Virus record (IMG/VR): IMGVR_UViG_3300009130_000155
Coordinates: 1-22,287 of that record
Length of the DNA stretch: 22,287 nucleotides
Reading direction: 5' to 3' (one strand)
DNA from: a virus
Shown here: positions 19,781 to 22,287 of the stretch, one piece after another
Layout of the letters: every line of letters starts with the position of its first letter
How positions within the stretch are numbered: the stretch's first letter is position 1
Notes under the pieces: model-generated
What the model was told of the DNA's origin: nothing
What the model saw: the letters and a program-made list of their open reading frames with translations, nothing else
Databases searched by the model: none
Program-made: the position numbers and the translations under genes

Positions 19781-20803
19781 ATGGCCCGTAATCAAAGAAT
19801 ATTTTATGCTTGCCAAGCTGTAGCCATCATGGGCAGGGGCGCAACCCCAACTGCTGCCGGTGTTGTGAAGGGCTTGCAAAGCGTTGGAATGAGTTCAACA
19901 TTTACCCTAGACCAAGTTTTTGAGATGGGGCAAATTGAGATTTATGAAAATGTCGAGGAAGTTGCCGATATTGAGGTGACTCTCGAAAAAGTTATCGACG
20001 GTGAAAAGCTTATCTATACGCTAGCCTCGAATGGTACATGTAGAACAGACGTTGTTACTGCGACTAAAGAAAGATGTGATGTCTATGTTGCTGTGTTTGA
20101 CGATGGTCTGTCACATGCGACGGGTGTTCCAAGAAACGTTTGTTTCAACTCTGGAATGTTCACAAGTTCCGTTGCTTATAATTATAGCGTGGACGGAAGC
20201 GCTACTGAGTCGGTCACCCTCGTTGGTAATGATAGATTCTGGAATGCTAATACTGCCGGTGTGATTGGAGCATCTCCAACAGCCCAGTGGACAGCTAATT
20301 CCAACATTACTGCCGCATTTACCGGTAGCGATACCGCAGTTTCGGGGGTTGCTCGCAGGGTCAATGTAGATATCGCTGGTTCAACACTTCCTGCCACGAT
20401 TCTGTCGCAGGGTGGTGATGATAGCTCAAGCGAGGCTGGCATCAGTTCTAACGCTCATATTCAAAGTATTGCTGTAAGTACTGACTTTGGACAAGAGAAT
20501 ATTCAAGAACTTGGTAGATTCGGCCCATATACCAGATACGCTACTTTCCCCGTGGAAGTTACCTGTGACTTTGAAGTTATGGCGACCTCTGGTGACCTGA
20601 TTAACGTTTCTGGTGCTGCTCCGAACTTGTCAAATAATACCATTATTATTAAAGACACTTGTGGAACAGTTCTTAACCTTGGAACTCAGAACAAGCTTTC
20701 TTCGGTTTCGTATTCCGGTGGCGACACTGGTGGAGGAAACTCGACAGTGAGCTACTCGTTCTCTAACTTTAATGTTCTCACTGTGCATGACAGCACAGCG
20801 TAA
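19781..20803 (+). CDS. tail tube (major tail) protein
   Basis: A 340-residue protein with the tube signature in residues 30-85: VGMSSTFTLDQVFEMGQIEI followed by an acidic strand with VADIEVTLEKVIDGEKLIY, as in tube proteins whose conserved strands pair between subunits. It is about twice the length of simple tube proteins; the excess, around residues 140-230, is Ser/Thr/Gly-rich and probably a surface insertion. The strong ribosome site, a private candidate promoter and the hairpin after the stop fit an abundant product. No sheath gene stands before it, suggesting a non-contractile tail. Five or more cysteines are spread through the sequence. Confidence 0.72.
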   Translation: MARNQRIFYACQAVAIMGRGATPTAAGVVKGLQSVGMSSTFTLDQVFEMGQIEIYENVEEVADIEVTLEKVIDGEKLIYTLASNGTCRTDVVTATKERCDVYVAVFDDGLSHATGVPRNVCFNSGMFTSSVAYNYSVDGSATESVTLVGNDRFWNANTAGVIGASPTAQWTANSNITAAFTGSDTAVSGVARRVNVDIAGSTLPATILSQGGDDSSSEAGISSNAHIQSIAVSTDFGQENIQELGRFGPYTRYATFPVEVTCDFEVMATSGDLINVSGAAPNLSNNTIIIKDTCGTVLNLGTQNKLSSVSYSGGDTGGGNSTVSYSFSNFNVLTVHDSTA

Positions 20804-20817
20804 TTCATTCTGCGATA

Positions 20818-20846
20818 GCCTCGCTCTCCCGGACCTAGGGCGAGGC
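20818..20846 (+). other. GC-rich hairpin after tail tube gene
   Basis: GCCTCGC (20818-20824) is the exact inverted complement of GCGAGGC (20840-20846); a wobble and two further pairs can extend the stem to about 10 bp over a 9-base loop. No T tract follows, so it is not a standard intrinsic terminator. It could be a weak terminator, an RNA end-protecting stem, or a processing site. Confidence 0.6.
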
Positions 20847-20867
20847 AAGTAGAACTAGGAAATTTGG

Positions 20868-21917
20868 ATGGATAATATTTTAAATGAGAAAACTTTATAC
20901 CGTATATTGCAGGGTCGCTTACGCTGTTCGCTAGGCAATCCTGCTTTATACATTTATGAACCAAGTAAAGATGTCCTAGAAGAGTCTTTTCATATTTATG
21001 ACGAGTCATACAAAGAGGCTTATTTTAAAGGCGTTTACTTAAAGGATGAACTTAAAGAGATTTTAGTTAACAACAATATCTGGAGTCCATTTGACGACAG
21101 AGAGGCTGAAAAGATAGAAAAGAAGATAGAGGAATTCAAGCTAAAGGCTTTTGAATTTTTTTATAAAACTAGAGACCTTTTCAGCATAAAGATGGCAATT
21201 AGGGATTTGGAAAAACAGCTTATGAAGGTTAAGTCGAAAAAACATACATTAGACCACACTTCCTGCGAGGGAGTGGCTTCATTTGCTAGGTCTGTGTGGA
21301 TAATATCAAAATCCACCTATAACATAGATGGCTCCATGTATGATTGGTCAAATCACTCCATCTCTACTCTTATGGATTACTACAATTCAAACCAAATATC
21401 CAGTGGACAATTCCGCTCTGTTGCCAGAAGTGAGCCTTGGAGATCCATGTGGAACGTCGGAAAAAAACAGTCTAATGTATTTGGAAAGCCCACCTGTGAA
21501 TTAACCAAGGATCAAATCTCTTTGTGTAGTTATTCTTCTATGTATGATAATGTGTACGAAAGCCAAGAATCCCCGGATGAAAAAGTCATAGAGGACGATG
21601 ATTGTCTTGATGGCTGGTTTATTCACCAGCGAAGAGAATACGATAAACAAAAGAAAAAACGCCAAGTTGAAGACTTGATTAAGAATCCCAAGATTGCCAA
21701 CTCTCAAGAAGTATTCTTAATGGCTAACGATCAAGAAGAAGCTAACAAGATATTTGATGTGAATCATCCATCTGTTAGGAGTATAATAAGAGATAGACAA
21801 AATACAATTGAAAATGCAGACGGTCAAATTAAGTTTACAGAGCTTAATGATGTGAGACAAGATATAGCCGTAGAACGTATGCAAGCGGCTAGAAGTAAAA
21901 TTAAAGGAATGAGATAA
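20868..21917 (+). CDS. hypothetical protein downstream of tail tube, 349 residues
   Basis: A charged, mainly helical protein. Residues 70-125 are rich in Lys and Glu and likely coiled (REAEKIEKKIEEFKLKAFEF); there is a middle segment with SMYDWSNHSISTLMDYYNSN, an acidic stretch ESPDEKVIEDDDCLDGWF near residues 232-250, and a C-terminal helical part ending in RMQAARSKIKGMR. I do not recognise a family. Its place directly after the tube gene is where siphophages keep tail-assembly chaperones, but no slippery sequence linking it to the next gene was found, so this remains a positional guess. AGGA precedes the ATG; the stop shares one base with the next start (TAATG). Confidence 0.7.
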   Translation: MDNILNEKTLYRILQGRLRCSLGNPALYIYEPSKDVLEESFHIYDESYKEAYFKGVYLKDELKEILVNNNIWSPFDDREAEKIEKKIEEFKLKAFEFFYKTRDLFSIKMAIRDLEKQLMKVKSKKHTLDHTSCEGVASFARSVWIISKSTYNIDGSMYDWSNHSISTLMDYYNSNQISSGQFRSVARSEPWRSMWNVGKKQSNVFGKPTCELTKDQISLCSYSSMYDNVYESQESPDEKVIEDDDCLDGWFIHQRREYDKQKKKRQVEDLIKNPKIANSQEVFLMANDQEEANKIFDVNHPSVRSIIRDRQNTIENADGQIKFTELNDVRQDIAVERMQAARSKIKGMR

Positions 21918-22287
21918 TGGAAGATTACAACAAGTTCTTGAAATCTTCGTTGGACTACAAAAGGTCACGCGAAGATCGCTACAAAGAAGTTTCGAGAGAT
22001 AGTCTGTTTAAGGCTTCAAAGAAGAAAATCCAAACTACAATGATAGGCGCGCTTTCGACTATCGAAGAACATTTTGGTTTTCTATGGGGTTTTGATGCAG
22101 AAGAAGATGACTTAACTCCAGAACAAAGGCACGTAAGATCAATATTTGAAGATGTTCGTGCTAAAATTCTAGATAGGGGTAACACCCAAATAAGAAATTT
22201 GGAATCGGAATTTGTTAATTATGAGATTAGCAAAAAGAAATATTTTATTAACTTGCCAATGGCAAAACCTCAAGGAGAAGAAGATGG
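21917..22287 (+). CDS. hypothetical tail-region protein, 3'-truncated by window edge
   Basis: The first 123 codons of a gene that runs to the window end without a stop. AAGGA stands about 8 bases before the ATG, inside the end of the previous gene, with a TAATG overlap. The protein is helical and charged; the segment DRGNTQIRNLESEFVNYEIS followed by KKKYFINLPM resembles a small conserved protein found near tail genes in aquatic phages, of unknown role. A further ATG at 22284, with AAGGAG 6 bases ahead but in another frame, may be the start of the next gene, which would mean this one ends soon after the edge. Confidence 0.7.
   Translation, partial: MEDYNKFLKSSLDYKRSREDRYKEVSRDSLFKASKKKIQTTMIGALSTIEEHFGFLWGFDAEEDDLTPEQRHVRSIFEDVRAKILDRGNTQIRNLESEFVNYEISKKKYFINLPMAKPQGEED

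Noticed and set aside
20818-20846. tRNA or other structured RNA gene
   Set aside because: Only a single stem is seen, with no cloverleaf arms, anticodon loop or CCA-type end.
21880-21930. Programmed frameshift joining the two genes after the tail tube, as in tail-assembly chaperones
   Set aside because: No clear slippery heptamer near the stop; the second gene has its own AAGGA and ATG with a TAATG overlap, which explains its translation.

Overview
This window is a continuous stretch of a tailed-phage (Caudoviricetes) genome or prophage-like contig. All recognised genes are on the + strand, packed with gaps of a few bases or 1-50 base overlaps. It carries the packaging, head, adhesin and neck/tail-tube genes. 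No integrase, tRNA, CRISPR array or insertion sequence was seen. The host cannot be fixed from the sequence. A nucleotide-sugar gene (GDP-mannose 4,6-dehydratase), a fibre C-terminal domain of a type common in aquatic phages, a LamG-like lectin and moderately AT-rich DNA (judged by eye) point to a phage of an aquatic bacterium, possibly a cyanobacterium; this is inference.

Layout. (1) 1-2508: 3' part of a GDP-mannose dehydratase, then an overlapping chain of an HNH nuclease, an unknown small protein, an ERCC4-type nuclease and a ClpP-like protease. (2) 2498-9753: packaging and capsid genes in the order large terminase, portal, prohead protease with in-frame scaffold, decoration-type protein, major capsid protein, closed by a clear rho-independent terminator (9776-9804). 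(3) 9846-16462: a surface module with two small proteins, a 1561-residue repetitive fibre, a beta-rich protein, an 86-residue conserved-type protein and a LamG-like lectin. (4) 16522-19712: an Ig-like/baseplate-type protein, then a neck cluster (connector-like, small unknown, zinc-ribbon-like, tail-completion-like and a larger structural protein), largely coupled by 1-base stop/start overlaps. (5) 19781-22287: tail tube protein, an unknown 349-residue protein and a second unknown running off the end.

How it fits together. The terminase would pump DNA through the portal into a prohead built on the scaffold and matured by the protease. The connector and neck proteins then close the head and receive the tail. 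No sheath gene precedes the tube gene, so a non-contractile tail is likely but not proven. The adhesin block lies between the capsid and neck genes rather than after a tape-measure gene, so the fibre could sit on the head or neck.

The main observations worth checking are: a GTGTAT motif in five of the six larger intergenic gaps, usually just before a ribosome binding site (candidate phage promoter); a strong internal ribosome binding site and ATG that would make the scaffold as a separate in-frame product; fibre repeats almost identical in protein but heavily scrambled in synonymous codons; an intact-triad ClpP-like protease beside the terminase in addition to the prohead protease; and a roughly 40-residue insertion in the dehydratase.
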